A stretch of 64,000 nucleotides of DNA, taken from the NCBI GenBank assembly GCA_021399435.1, contig JAJTUP010000106.1, positions 122,492-186,491 on the forward strand, in the 5' to 3' direction. Positions 9,527 to 21,359 of this stretch are shown here, piece after piece; the first letter of the stretch is position 1, and the number at the start of each line of letters is the position of its first letter. The DNA is from Diaporthe sp. PMI_573. Its lineage: Eukaryota > Ascomycota > Sordariomycetes > Diaporthales > Diaporthaceae. The position numbers and the translations under genes were made by a program. The notes under the pieces are model-generated. The model searched no databases. It was not told where the DNA came from and saw only the letters and a list, made by a program, of their open reading frames with translations.

Positions 9527-12508
9527 CAGGGTTCAAATCCATACCACGAAATCCACATATGGATCCATAATGTGGATCCATATCCATTCCATTCCATTCC
9601 ACGCGGGCTTCTGCATTTCCATATCCACGCCACGGAGCCCCTTCCACATGTTCCATATGTGGAAATTGTGGAAAGGAATGGACATTTTTGGTGGGGTTGG
9701 AAAATACCTGGATTTCCTTGTGAAATAGCGCATACCCTAAGTACCTTCGATCGCCCACAACAACAAAATAAAAATGATTGTCCACCCCGTTTTATCCGTA
9801 CACAAAGTTAAACAAGTCTATTCTGGGAGGTTTTACTGTTATGACCTTACTACCTCAAATCGAAATGGCCACCTTCCATCCTACCAAGTCAACCACGCCC
9901 GTTCCAGAACGTACAGAAGAAGACAATCAACGGCTCTTTCAGCTCTACAAAGGCTGGACCTTGACGGAGAGAGACGGCCAAGTGCGTCAATGGGTATATC
10001 AATTCGGCTACGATATCCAGCATGCCCAGAAGGGGGAACGCCGATGGGTGTGTTGTCTTTGCATCAAGCAAAAGCGGCCGAGGCCAAAGAGTTATGCCAT
10101 CAAAGGGTTGCAGAACGCTGAGGGTCACCTGTACACGGACCACAATGGCATCATGGATCCGACGGGCAAGAGGCAAAAGCCTGCAAAGGCATCTGAGAAA
10201 GCACATCAGTCCATTGCAACAATCCTACAGTTGAACCCCACGGAGCCGAAGGAACAAGATTTGATCAATACGCTGATCAAACGTTTCGACAAAACTGTAT
10301 TCCAGCAGAAACTTGTCAACTGGATTGTCAATTCTAACCAATCCTTCTCGATCGTCAACGATCAAGATCTTCGAGACATCTTCAACTACCTCAATCCATC
10401 TGTCGAGATCACAAAAGCTAACATTACTGGCGTGACCGTGCGTGCCATCGCAGAACGAGAATTTACCAACAACATGGAAAGAGTGAAGGATGCTTTGCGG
10501 AAGAGTCCAGGACAGATCCATATCCAGTACGATGGCTGGAAGTCTGGTAACCGACACGCCTTATACGGCATCACATGTGTGTTTCGGGATTCCAACGACC
10601 GGCCACAGAAGTGTGTCCTCGGCCTGCCTGAACTTACAGAGCGGCACACAGGCGAGAATATCGCCGGGCAGATCATCGAGATCATTCGAGAGTACGAGAT
10701 CAGCGATAAAATCGGGTATTTCACACTGGATAATGCCGGTAACAATAAAACCTCGATGGAGGAGCTTGCATTAGAATTCGGCTTCGACTGGAAAAAGCGA
10801 TGGGTTCGCTGCGTTGGCCACGTTGTCAACATAGTAGTGAAACAGATGCTGTATGGCAAGAACCCGGATGCTTTTGAGAAAGAGCTCTTCGAAGGACTTC
10901 ACACGGCAGCGAAGGGGCATGAAGTCTGGAGGAGGCGAGGCTCCGTTGGAAAATGGCATAACTTTGCTGTTGTAGGTGGCTCAGTCCCCGATTTTATTTG
11001 TTATACTCACGAAGTCCTAGGAGGTGAGCAGATCGGACACGTGGACCGATATGCTCAAGAAGGTACAGGCTGTCGAGAGCCAACTCTCTGACGACGCTCA
11101 GCTCAAGAAACACCGTCCAGTTGGAGTTGTGGTCGACAATGCTACCCGGTGGCTTTCTCAATTCTCGATGATTGAGCGTGCTCTGGTTTTAAGGCCATTT
11201 TATAATTCTTTTGTCCAGAGAGCGTCAAACGAGTGGGAGAAGGCCAACTTGACGAGAGCTGGCAACATCAAAAAGGGCTCCAAGCAGCCCTTCTTCCTGA
11301 AGGAAGAGAACCGCATGACAACTGATGATTGGCATGTGCTCGGGACTCTTTACGACATTTTGCTTGACTTCAAGCTGGTTGTGAAAGGCCTTGAGGGTGA
11401 TGGACAGGGAAAACACCGCAGAAACGTCGAGGAAAACGAGGTCGAGCCCCCACTGTCTGGTAAGCCTTAGACTTCGCAAAAGCGGCCCTATTCTTATTCT
11501 AGCAGCTGACTTGTACAGGTACAAGCTGGGATCTTATTCACGCGTACGAATTTCTTCTCGAAGCCCTTGAATCCGCGAAAAGAGCAGTCGCCAATTTTCC
11601 AGACGGCCACCACCTCGCAGTCAACATCAACCTGGGTTGGCTCAAATTGAACGAATACTACGAGCATTTGAACGATAGCCCCCTGATCTATGGCGCCGCA
11701 GTTCTCCATCCTGCTTACCGGTGGGCACTGTTTGACGATTTGTGGGGAGACGACGAGGAAAGACAGCTGTGGATTACCAAGGCGCAGGAGATGGTCCAGG
11801 ATCTTTGGGAGAGAGAGTATAGGGACCTTGAGGTTGATGATCCAGAGATTGAATTGCCTGCCAATAAGCGTCTGAAGACCTCAAGAAACAAGTTCACAGC
11901 GTGGCGCACGAAAAAGCGAGGACTGATGGCTGGAGGGATTTCTGTTACCGAGTCGCACATTCAATCCCCAGCTCAATCCCCTAGGTCCTCAGTTGGCGGT
12001 CTGGATCTTGATGAATACAAGCAGTGGCAGCGCGATATCGAGGATGTTGACGCTTCTGTCACAGATCCCTACGAATACTGGCACATAAGGCGGCTCAAAT
12101 ACCCCCGGCTGTCTAGGATGGCCTTGGATCTGCTTACTGTGCCACCTATGTCAGCCGAGTGTGAGAGGCTATTCTCGACCACTGGCCGCATGGTTACCAA
12201 GAGCCGCAATAGGCTAGATGCCAGTACAATTGGGCTTTGTCAGACACTACGGAGTTGGTTGCGTGCTGGTTTGATCGGGTCGCTAGATAGGATTCTAATG
12301 GACGAGTGACAAAATGACCAAGGCATGGATGCGACCCACTAATTACCATTGTTGGACGAAGTAGGTTTCCATTCCACAAATTCCACAATATGGATCCATT
12401 TCCATAATGGATCCATTTCCACCCATTCCACATCGAAGTCATTAGTCAGCATCCATATCCACGCCATATTCACAAATGTGTCGTGGAGTGTCGTGGATTT
12501 GAACCCTG
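9527..12508 (+). mobile_element. Complete autonomous-looking hAT transposon (2,982 bp)
   Basis: Terminal inverted repeats begin CAGGGTTCAAATCCA at 9527 and end with the complement at 12508. Both ends carry dense copies of TTCCAC, ATCCATA and ATGGATCC in direct and inverted orientation (about 9540-9690 and 12365-12495). Flanked by a perfect ACGCACAA duplication. Contains one transposase gene in the same orientation as the disrupted host gene. Confidence 0.96.
9841..12309 (+). CDS. hAT transposase, intact, three exons
   Basis: Exons 9841-10971, 11021-11459 and 11519-12309, giving 786 residues with both introns (49 and 59 bp) canonical. An N-terminal Cys-rich zinc-finger region (RRWVCCLCIKQKRP) is followed by a helical region. 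The first catalytic Asp is in QYDGWKSGNRHALYG (about residue 230), the second in FTLDNAGNN (about 297), and the Glu in MSAECERLFS within the dimerisation core (about 734). The order and spacing match hAT DDE transposases with an inserted alpha-helical domain. Alternative in-frame start at 9865. Cut-and-paste transposition of this family is the expected role. Confidence 0.92.
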
Positions 12509-12516
12509 ACGCACAA
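12509..12516. repeat. 8-bp target-site duplication, right copy (ACGCACAA)
   Basis: Matches 9519-9526 exactly. The host gene resumes with TGGCAGGAGG directly after it. Confidence 0.97.
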
Positions 12517-14780
12517 TGGCAGGAGGTATTGCGCCGGCTACGCAGTGGCCACTCTGTCGATGCCATAGAGGACTGGCTGGGCAGCCAACTGTCCTCGGGG
12601 CCTAGTTCAGTACCTACGTTTGACTATCCCTCCGGCACAGGTACAAATCTCATCAGCCTGCCCAACTCCGCCAGTGCGGGCGCAGCCTCATATACTCCTA
12701 GCATGGTCAAGAGGGCAATGTCGGCCGCGGGTGTCAGCCCGACGTCGACGGTTCATCCACTGAGCTCTAGACAGGATGTGGATTCAAGCACTCAATCGAA
12801 TCAATACTCAGAGGCCAGCCAGGTGCACTTTCATAGGAGCAATTCACAGTCGGACACAAGGAGCTGGTGCCTCTCTGGGAATTTGTCGAAATTGCAGCCT
12901 TCTGAGGGCACTTACTGCGGCCTAGACCAGGTATTGACCCCGGATATGCCGCCTCTCTCGAGAATGCCTACCACCTGGAGCGAGATCAGCTCAGACAGGA
13001 CATTGGTTCGGCATATCCTTGCCCTATACTTTTGCTGGGAATATCCGATTTTCGCGTCCTTAAGCAAGGAGCACTTCCTCGAGGACTTCCACTCCGGGCG
13101 GTCTCGGTACTGCTCTCCAATCCTCGTTAACGCCCTACTTGCACTGGGATGCCGGTTCTCAACCCAGCCTAATACGCTTGCAAATCCAGATGACCCATAC
13201 TCGTTGGGGGACCGCTTCTTCAAAGAGAGCCTCCGCCTCTACTTCATGGAGGATAACTACCATAGTCTTACTACAATCCAGGCTCTTGGCATCATGTCAA
13301 TCCACGAGGCCAGCTGTGGCAAAGATACCGAAAGTCGGTATTATGCTAGGCAAAGCTTTCGTGTCGCGGTTGAGATGGGCCTGGACAGAGTGAGTAACGA
13401 TTTGGGAGATAGCGACGAGGTTGCCGTCCAGGCAGCTACCTTCTGGGGCGCCTTCGCGCTGGACCAGTAAGCATCTTAAGCTGATCGCTATGCGCCCTTA
13501 GGCCAGCTGTCTAATTGGTCTTCAGTGCCTGGTCTCTAGTCACTGGCTCTTTGCCCCAGTGCTCCCGCCTCCCGCATCTACCGTCCAAGCCAGCCATCAT
13601 GCCAGATATCGAGGCTTCTATGTGGATCCCGTATACCGACGACGGTAAATGCTGTCTCCCAGATCGCGCTGAGCCTAGCCATACTAACATGAGATAAGGT
13701 GGCCTAGCACAAAAGTCCTTCGAGCAGCCGTCTAACGTCAGATCTGTATACAAGTGCTTCTGCGAACTAAGCGAATTAGTTCACGAATCTCTTTATACAC
13801 TCCACACACCGGGCCAACCACTCAGAGGTACTAACGTTATATATATATACATGCGTTTCATGAACTGGTACGGCTCGGTACCAGTCGCTCTACGACTTGG
13901 ACAGAACTTTACTCCCGCAGTCTTCTTCGCGCAGTAAGTTTTCTTCTAGGGCGCCTAGATTGCACTGCTGATATATCGCTTGACGTGCAGCATGTACTAC
14001 CATTTCGCCATATTGCTTCTCTTCCAACCTCTAATCAAATTGCGGATCAAAGAGTCAAAGTTGTTACCGAGAGATGTCTGCACCTCAGCCGCAAACGCTA
14101 TTCAGGGTCTAACTAGATCATATTCACAGCTGTACACGCTACAGCGTACACCCTCCTTCGTCCCTTACTTTGTTCTCACCTCCTTGATTACGCTTCTAGC
14201 AATCGCAGCATCCGGAACACCGTCGGAATCAGAAGGTCAGGCGGGGGCTACACCAGAGTCACCAGCGGATCATCCACTGGCCGGCAGTGGTTCGCCGCAG
14301 CTTGATCCCCTTGTCACCAAATCCATTAACCGGGGCATCGCCGACTTGATAGAGATGGCACCGTGTCACCACTTTGCGGAACAGGCTTTAAATATTCTGC
14401 AATACCTCGCGAAGAAGTGGAACATCGAGGTCGAAATGGAGGTGCCACAGAATGTGAAAAGAGAGAAGGAAAAAGCGCACAAGACGGGGGGCGAAGCGAC
14501 GCATACATCAGGACTCAAGAGAATGAAGGACCACGATTACGAAACATGGCCGACCACAGACAGCGTCAATTTCTCTGCGCCGAACATGAACAAAAACAAC
14601 TTTATCACTACTCGGGGGAACTCGATGGCCTTGCCGGCCGCGCCGGCGCCGGCAAGCCCGCTACTGGTGAGGTTCGGTGACTCGATTGAGAACCCGCTTT
14701 TCTGGCCTTTTCCAATGCAAGGCCGGCCGATTATGCCGATGGGGGACGTGTTGGCAGAAGCCGGGTTCGAGTTGCTCTAG

Positions 14781-15598
14781 ACGGCCAAGGGGACGACCAA
14801 AGAATTCTCTAAGAATGAAGCGCCTAATACTGTTGGGGAACGCAGACTGAGCAGCTATTGTGGAATGCGATTGGCCAAACAAGTTGTGATGATCACTGGT
14901 TCCTGAGTCCTATCAACCGTAAAATCGGTGTTTATGTTTAGGATACGTAAAAGGCGTTGTTTTTGAGCAATGGGTTTCTGATAATGATCACAGCTAGTGA
15001 AAGCTATTCAAGAGTGAATACTTCGATTGGCTATTAAAGAGCTGTCTATACTATCTAGCTACCTAGTAATGATTATGTCTTTATATGTCTATCTCTTCAG
15101 TATGGATATCCTGGCTAGCAAGTTATCCAAGCTGTATATCACGTGACGTGCTTAGTCCCTCGGAAGGCCTGCATCGTAGCATCTCCCTATTGCCTCATAA
15201 CGTATTGTTACAAATCTCCCCTTCTTCAAATGTCAATATGGATTCGCACATCTTGAAGATCACCGCCAACCCTACAGAGTCTGGGTCCTCTGGATGCATT
15301 TCAGCTTCTACCCTGACAGGCCCTTTTAAACCCGATCAACTAGCCAACGCCGGCTTCTCTTGAGATATTCAACAAAAGTCCGAGTGCTAATTTGTCAGGG
15401 CGCTGGGGCACGGAGAGAAAACCTGTGGGTGTTGCGCGAAGCCTGCCGGCAAGCCATCGACCCACTTCAGGCACTTGGACCAGGTCTTTGTACGGACATA
15501 AACACCCACTCACCTAGAGATAAAGGAAGCAATATCTTTTACACAACTCTCCGCTGCGCTCCAATTTTGTTTAGGAATAATAAAATGAAAACCATGTA
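14781..15598. other. Intergenic, AT-rich, no gene recognised
   Basis: Downstream region of the transcription factor gene. The only open frame of note (15085-15363, plus) has no recognisable domain. Confidence 0.4.
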
Positions 15599-16030
15599 AC
15601 GTGGTTTACCACCCAGCCGGTCAGGACACCCAGCCGGACACTTTTTTTACATACAAAAAACGTCCGTGCCAACCCTACCTACTTCTTCAAACTAGGCCTA
15701 ATTGGGATGAAAATTTCAGTATCGATAGAAATTTATATAATAAATCTATATATGAAATTTCAGGTTTCTACCTTTTAAATATAATTAGTTATATCGGAAA
15801 AACTAAATTACAGGGGTCTTTTTTAGTTTTTCCGATATAACTAATTTTATATAAAAGGTAAAAATCTGAAATTTCATATATAGATTTATTATATAAATTT
15901 CTATCGATACTGAAATTTTCATCCCAATTAGGCCTAGTTTGAAGAAGTAGGTAGGGTTGGCACGGACGTTTTTTGTATGTAAAAAAAGTGTCCGGCTGGG
16001 TGTCCTGACCGGCTGGGTGGTAAACCACGT
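15599..16030. mobile_element. Foldback MITE, near-perfect 432-bp palindrome with TA duplications
   Basis: Begins ACGTGGTTTACCACCCAGCC and ends with its complement. TA dinucleotides flank it (15597-15598, 16031-16032), the target duplication of Tc1/mariner/pogo elements. The two arms are about 205 bp each and almost identical after reversal, separated by a loop of about 18 bp around 15803-15822. Because of the symmetry the same peptide can be read from both strands; it is not a gene. The first 12 bases match the terminus of the Fot1-like relic at 57432, so a Fot1/pogo transposase is the likely mobiliser. Confidence 0.9.
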
Positions 16031-16767
16031 TAAACCTTATCTCATATTGGCACAAATCCTCTTGCATGTGGTACGCTAGGAGATAATATTCCTTATTTTG
16101 CAGCCGTGAAATATTCGTATTTATACTCGAGAGCAAAGAAGAGTGTAGATATGTAATGCACAAGCGGAATTATTATTGTTAATCCTCTGCCTGAAACTAT
16201 TCCCATCATTGCCACCACAACAAACTGCCGTTTTTCAATAGATGAACTTGCTGTCGAAGGCTTGACCTATTACGTTAGCGAGTCTATATGCATCCAATCA
16301 GAGGCGCCCTCCCAGGCATGATTACGCGGTGCCGCTTCGTTCGCTCCTCTTGGCCGCAGAAGTCCAATCCCCTCCCGCGTCCGGACCATTTACTCCGGCT
16401 TTGTAGTCTATCACATGACGGCCAGCGGGAGGTTGGCTGGGCAGCGCTTGTGTTCCTCTGATGGCGATTCACCTCTTGATCATCTTTGACCAGGTCTGAG
16501 GGTGCATTGCCCTTGGTGATTGGTGGATGTTGCTTGGTGCTACTGGAGTGACCGTTGTACAGATAAGCAAACCCCAACTGGGCTTTCCAAGACAAACGAC
16601 GGGTCCTGCTTTGCCACCCAAACCCAGCGAAACTCCTCAGACTTCTCTCTCCACCAACATTCTATATCAGCCCAGGGACGCCGCGACACCCTTGCTACCG
16701 GCAGAGCTTAATTTTGAACTGCTTATATCCACACAAGCTGCTCAAGGCGAGTCAGAACACCTAGACG
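16031..16767. other. Intergenic, no gene recognised
   Basis: Short frames on both strands (16284-16595 minus, 16527-16844 plus) have no domain and overlap the start of the bZIP pseudogene. Confidence 0.4.
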
Positions 16768-17830
16768 ATGTCCAATCAACCCCCCACCCCACACTTAAGC
16801 TACCTCGACTGCGATACAACCGGTGTGGTGCCGACAAACCCTAACCTCGACGAATCCGACAGCTTGATTGATCCATCAATATTCGAAAAAAAATGGCAAT
16901 AATAACGCAACGCTAAGTCCAGGCGTTTCCCTCACTGGTGCCGCGAGTTCGCCGACTGTTTCTACGCAGTATCTCTACAACCCCTTTCCATCCAACGAGG
17001 CCGTCCCTATGGAGTCCACCGAATGGCCTACTGAGTGTATTCCTTGGCTACAGACTGGTTCGGGAGGCTGCATTGATTCAATCATGGATATGGAGAGCCG
17101 GAATGCCAGCATCTCAGATCTTCAAGGTTACACTACTAGAGAGACATCCTTCACCAGCCCGACGACAAACCTGGGCCAACGCAAATGTGGGCCAGGCTGG
17201 CTACCAGGCAGCTTATATTGGACGACGAGAAACTCTATCGTTTCTGAACAAAGCGAAAAGGGCTTCAACGGCAAGGATTCGGGACTATCAACAGTTCCCA
17301 AAAGCACCATTGACCTATCAGAGGACCCCCTATCTACAAACTTCGGTATTAGTTTTGACCCACCACACACAGTAGCATACATAAGCCAACGGGCGCCAGA
17401 GAGTTTCGATACAGGTCAGCTCGAGCCGCCACGCGCAGTCGCAACAATCACAATCACAGACACAACCGCCATCACCACTACCACGACCCGAACAACGTGA
17501 TCGAACCATAGAGCGGCAAACAAGAGCCGCGCTAAAACCAAGGCGGCGACCTCGGAGCCGGTGGCCACGGAGCAGGCTGAGTCGCTAAAACACAAAGAGC
17601 TGTCGGAAACAGTTAGGGGCCTGCAGGAGGAGGTTTTCGCGCTCAAGAGCGAGCTGCTGCAGCATGGGGTTTGTAACGATCCGATCATACAGGCGTACTT
17701 AGAGCAAAAGGCCAGATTTTTGGCGATCGGCAGCCACGCCACCACAGATTTTAAATCAGGCACCTCCCCGTTAGTTGCTACACGAGACCCATTCAGCCAC
17801 CCAGATATTTATCCAGCCGCGTCTAAGTAA
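16768..17830 (+). pseudogene. bZIP transcription factor, frameshifted and with a stop
   Basis: Starts MSNQPPTPHLSYLDCD at 16768. The frame is lost at a run of eight A near 16886-16893 and continues one frame over to 17497. A TGA at 17498-17500 then interrupts just before the basic region HRAANKSRAKTKAA, and the leucine zipper and fungal ATF-type tail follow (ETVRGLQEEVFALKSELLQH, then IIQAYLEQKARFLA). The bZIP with this C-terminal extension is typical of ATF/CREB-like fungal regulators. Two lesions make a functional product unlikely, unless the A-run is an assembly error. Confidence 0.8.
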
Positions 17831-18182
17831 AGAACCCATACAGAGAGCCGATTTACTAGTATAGTTTCAGAACCAAAAGATCATACAGTCCTTCTTGTCT
17901 GTGTCACTATGAGACGCAATGCTATAGTATAGGACCCTAAGGATATGATGGTGGTGACCTTAAACGTTAGGTTATCCGGAAAATCGAGACAGGTACAGGC
18001 GAGGAAAATGAGGGATCTTTCGCGGAGGCAAACTAGATAAGGTAAGATTAAAATACCTTTGGGGGCATCCGGGATCTCTATTATGCCGCTAGGCAGCTTA
18101 TTGGCATAAAGCTTAAATGATTTAGCGTCCTTAGATACATCGTCTCTCAAGCCACGTTGAAACATACAGCTCCTCGTCGCCG
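17831..18182. other. Interval between two pseudogenes, no gene recognised
   Basis: A minus-strand frame (17881-18222) is open but has no recognisable domain. It overlaps the start of the next pseudogene, so it is probably chance. Confidence 0.4.
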
Positions 18183-18629
18183 ATGGAGATCCCATCGCCG
18201 CGCAGCGCATATCACAACTCATACCTCAACGAGTCCTGCGCATTCCCAAGCTGGCCACGGCGGGTTTCGCTGAGCGAGCAGGGAGATGAACAGCTCCGAG
18301 CGACATCATACATCTCCGACGAGGACCTGCTCTTCCTCTAAGAGCCCGTCTTCATCGACGAGGACGCCCACTCGGTCTCCAGCTACGGATCCGGCATCCA
18401 ATCACCAAGCCCCGCCCCAGTGCGCCACATGGGCGGCGCTGAGCTCGAGGAGATGATGCGCGAGCAGGCTCTCCGCCGACAAGAGCTCATGCGCTCCGTC
18501 ATGGCCGAGAAGCAGCAGAGGCGACAGGCCGCCAAGGCCCACAAGCAGCGCAAGTCGAGCTCCAAGAAGGCCTCGAGTCAGCGATCCAAGCTCGCAGCCA
18601 TGACACCCATCGCCGAAGCCGTCGAGTGA
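18183..18629 (+). pseudogene. Small conserved fungal protein of unknown function, one stop codon
   Basis: ATG at 18183 (MEIPSPRSAYHNSYLNES) leads into a Ser-rich acidic segment (SYISDEDLLFL), a TAA at 18339-18341, then the same frame continues to 18629. A Glu/Arg-rich helix (AELEEMMREQALRRQELM) and a Lys/Ser-rich tail follow. From memory of ascomycete proteomes this layout matches a short hypothetical protein common in Sordariomycetes; function unknown. The stop at codon 53 of 149 breaks the gene. A CAA to TAA change would explain it. Confidence 0.6.
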
Positions 18630-18882
18630 AGAAGTCGCCTTGCGTGGCGAAGGATGTACCCGTACAACGTACGTATAGGCTTACTCACATTACTCAACTT
18701 GTCATTCTAGCCCTCTCTCTCTTAGCACTTACTTCCCACTGCGCCGGGCCGAGTGTTGCACACCTACCACCCTCATCCCGAGTGTCCTTTGCCTGCAGAT
18801 TGCCTTCCACCATCCTAGTCCGTCATAAATCCCCTCGCAATGAGATTTCTGTGCTAGCTGAGCTTGTCTATTGCTCCTTGGC
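18630..18882. other. Left flank of the next hAT, no gene recognised
   Basis: Contains no hAT coding similarity, although the right flank of the neighbouring element does (see 21360-21899). This asymmetry suggests a rearrangement. Confidence 0.4.
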
Positions 18883-21359
18883 CAGGGTTCCGATCAACTC
18901 CATCAACTCCACGAATTGCGTATATTGAGTGGAGGTGTAGGTCCACCAATCCGAACGCGTGGAGTGTAGTAGATTGATCAATATAAGGATCAAATGGAGT
19001 GTATGTACACCGTGGACATAGCGACGCTATTCTAGAATAGGAAAAGGATGAAGGCTGAAATTGTATGGTCTTAGTATCACGACTTCGTTTTCTGGAGGTT
19101 GATACAACTCCACCAATTACAACTGCAGCCCTTATTCAGCCACGCAACCACGCACTGCTTTTATCGTGAACCTCGCCGTCGCCCTTCTTGTCGCCGTCGC
19201 CCGCGGTGACGAGTTGTGAACGTTCCTTTTCTTCGCATACGGGTAAAAACAACGGGTCCAGCTCGTCGATCAGCCCTGCCCTCAGCCAACTCCGCAATAC
19301 TTGGGCCATCGAGATGGTACGCGCGTCCAGTCTGTTTCTGCATGGCGTCACCATACTCCCTGCCCCAGAAAAGAGACGCTCACACTCCGCTGACATCGAC
19401 TGTATCGTAAGAAAATCGAGAGCCATTCGGGAGAGGCGCGGATATCGGAGTCTCTTCTCGTGCCAGTATGCAATCGGATCGGTGACCATACGGTCCGTCT
19501 TTTCTCTCGTCTGTTGCCACACTTCGTATTCGTCGTCAAACTCGAAGGCGTTATTGTCATCGCTGGAGTCTCGTGATATAGGTCGCTCTCTGCCGCTCTC
19601 ACTGAATTCCTGGAAGCTGTTGAGATAGAGCCGCTGTCTCTTCGGAGGCGGCTCTTCGAAAGAGTCTCTCTCCGGCGCCGCCGGCGCCAACTCATCTCCG
19701 TGGTCACGATACTCACAATCCCACACTTCCTGAACCTTCCTCTTGGCATTGTTCACCCAACTGGGCCGGGACTTCCACTGCTTCTCGAACCACCTCCAAC
19801 GGAAAGCTGGATGGAGCGCCAGCGCAGTGTAATATATAGGAGTCTCATCCAACATATTGTAATAACTATCCAGCTTCATCCACGCGTTATTGATGCCGAC
19901 CTTGAAGTGTTCCGGGTCAGGAAAACTCTCCGCCGTGATCTTCCCACCCTCCAACTTGTTCAACAGGAACTCGAACCCCTGGATCACATCCCATACGTTA
20001 CCGTACGAGCCGGTGAAGCCGCACTTTCTCTTTCTCGCGATGCCGTCACCTTCCAGGACTTTAATCGCGTCCTCATAGAATTTCAGGAAGGTGTGGATGT
20101 GCTGGAGCGCCTCCCAGTCTCGGCTGGTAAGGAGGTTCTCGGCCTGGCAAATTCGCGGCAACGTAGCCGACTTCTTGAGTTGATGCGTGCGCTTCGAAAT
20201 ATTCTCCTCCGTGAATTGCGCCTTGTATTTGATGACGAGGATATCAAGACAATCGCGGAGATCTAAGGCGCGCCGGATCATATAGAGTTGGGAGAGCCAC
20301 CGCGTATCGTTGTCGACCACCACCGAGAGAGGCTTCCGATTGCGACCTTGAAGCGTTGGAGATGTTACAATATCAGCTAGTTGAATATCCCGAAGAAGGT
20401 TCGTCAGCCTGTCGCTTCTGTGGATATCAACTACAATATTATGTAACTTGCCAACAGGACCCCGTCGTCTCCATAGATCCCACTCCGCCTGAGATAGTGG
20501 CAACTGCTGGCTGTTGACTGTTGCGCTCAGAATGTATTTGCTTCTGGGACTTCGTCTTGCCTTCGGGCGCTCGAATACGATGGCTTTCAAATAGGTGATC
20601 CATGGCGTTTTGCAGTCCTTTCCAGGCTATACTCCTCGGCTTGGGGTTATTCTGTATAATACACTGGTGACAGACCCAGATGCGCTTTTTCATGTTCTGG
20701 ATATCGTACCCGTAGTCCCACGCCCAAGAGAGGGTATCCTTAACCTTCTCCGTCCAGATATACCCGTGGAAATGGCGGAATAGGCGTTCGTGATAGATGG
20801 CCTCGTCAGGAGACTTCGCGGGCCCAGATATCGTTGAAGAAAGGGGCGGCACAGGAGATTCGAAGATATCGGTCGACGCAGAAGGCGACGGCGACGGAGG
20901 TAATAATTCGGAGGCGGAGAAGACATCGGAAGTCACGATAGTCTCATTCGGGGAGTCGCAAACGGCCATTTCGAAAGGTTGATATAATGGACTTGTGGGA
21001 GATATGGTGTGGTGTGCGGAAAAGTTGTATGCGGGCAAGATTTCAAGGCGCTTTTTGGAAGCCACGCGTCTCTGATATTCGTTAACAGTGGGGATGTGGC
21101 AGTGGTGGCAGTGGTGGGGTCCAACCCCCTCCAAAACACCAAAATATGGCCCAACGTCAACCTTTCGGAAGGCTGGGAATAGCCTCACTTCTGGGCAAAA
21201 ACTCGACCCTAGATACACCTAAATACATCAATTACATCAATGGAGGTCTGAAATTGAGTGTATTGACGTGTAAAATTGTTCCAGTGGAGTGTACGTGGAT
21301 GTACGTGTAGCGTACACCTACATCAATAAGTGTATCTGGTGTAATGGATCGGGACCCTG
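18883..21359 (-). mobile_element. Internally deleted hAT element (2,477 bp)
   Basis: Termini CAGGGTTCCGATCAACTCCA (left) and, on the complement, CAGGGTCCCGATCC (right). Motifs TGGAGTGTA, TCAACTCCA and GTGTA recur near both ends. The eight bases outside the left end (TCCTTGGC) and right end (ATCATCCT) do not match, so no target duplication survives. It encodes a defective transposase on the minus strand. Confidence 0.8.
19136..20969 (-). pseudogene. hAT transposase lacking its catalytic middle
   Basis: The N-terminal part (ATG 20969) holds the zinc-finger-like segment DYGYDIQNMKKRIWVCHQC and runs to about HSERNSQQ near 20.53 kb. The C-terminal part (to 19136) resumes one frame over with WDLWRRRGPVGKLHNIVV, then NDTRWLSQLYMI, and ends with MALDFLTIQSMSAECERLFS. 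Compared with the full copy at 9.8 kb, roughly 210 residues including both catalytic Asp motifs are absent, and the joint is out of frame. DNA-binding and dimerisation parts are both still readable, but as two frames. Confidence 0.85.

Larger units (their letters stand above)
8913..14780 (+). pseudogene. Zn2Cys6 fungal transcription factor, split by a hAT insertion
   Basis: Six exons when the insertion is ignored: 8913-9254, 9356-9526 continuing at 12517-13466, 13526-13644, 13699-13933 and 13991-14780. They give 869 codons with no other defect. The first intron falls inside the zinc cluster: NACTECRKKRAK joins CDGQQPCSRC and a final Cys seven residues on, the CX2CX6CX5CX2CX7C pattern. A short coiled coil follows (KESLRSEIEHLRHQ). 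The middle homology region is present (LYFCWEYPIFASLSKEHF, VNALLALGCRFS, FRVAVEMGLDR), as in nirA-like regulators, and the C terminus ends LAEAGFELL. The hAT sits between codons for NAQ and WQE just after the coiled coil, so transcripts would be truncated or read into the transposon. Because everything else is intact, the insertion must be recent. Its target pathway cannot be inferred. Confidence 0.9.

Noticed and set aside
15601..16163. Two similar proteins on opposite strands
   Set aside because: They are the same text read from the two arms of the palindromic element, not genes.
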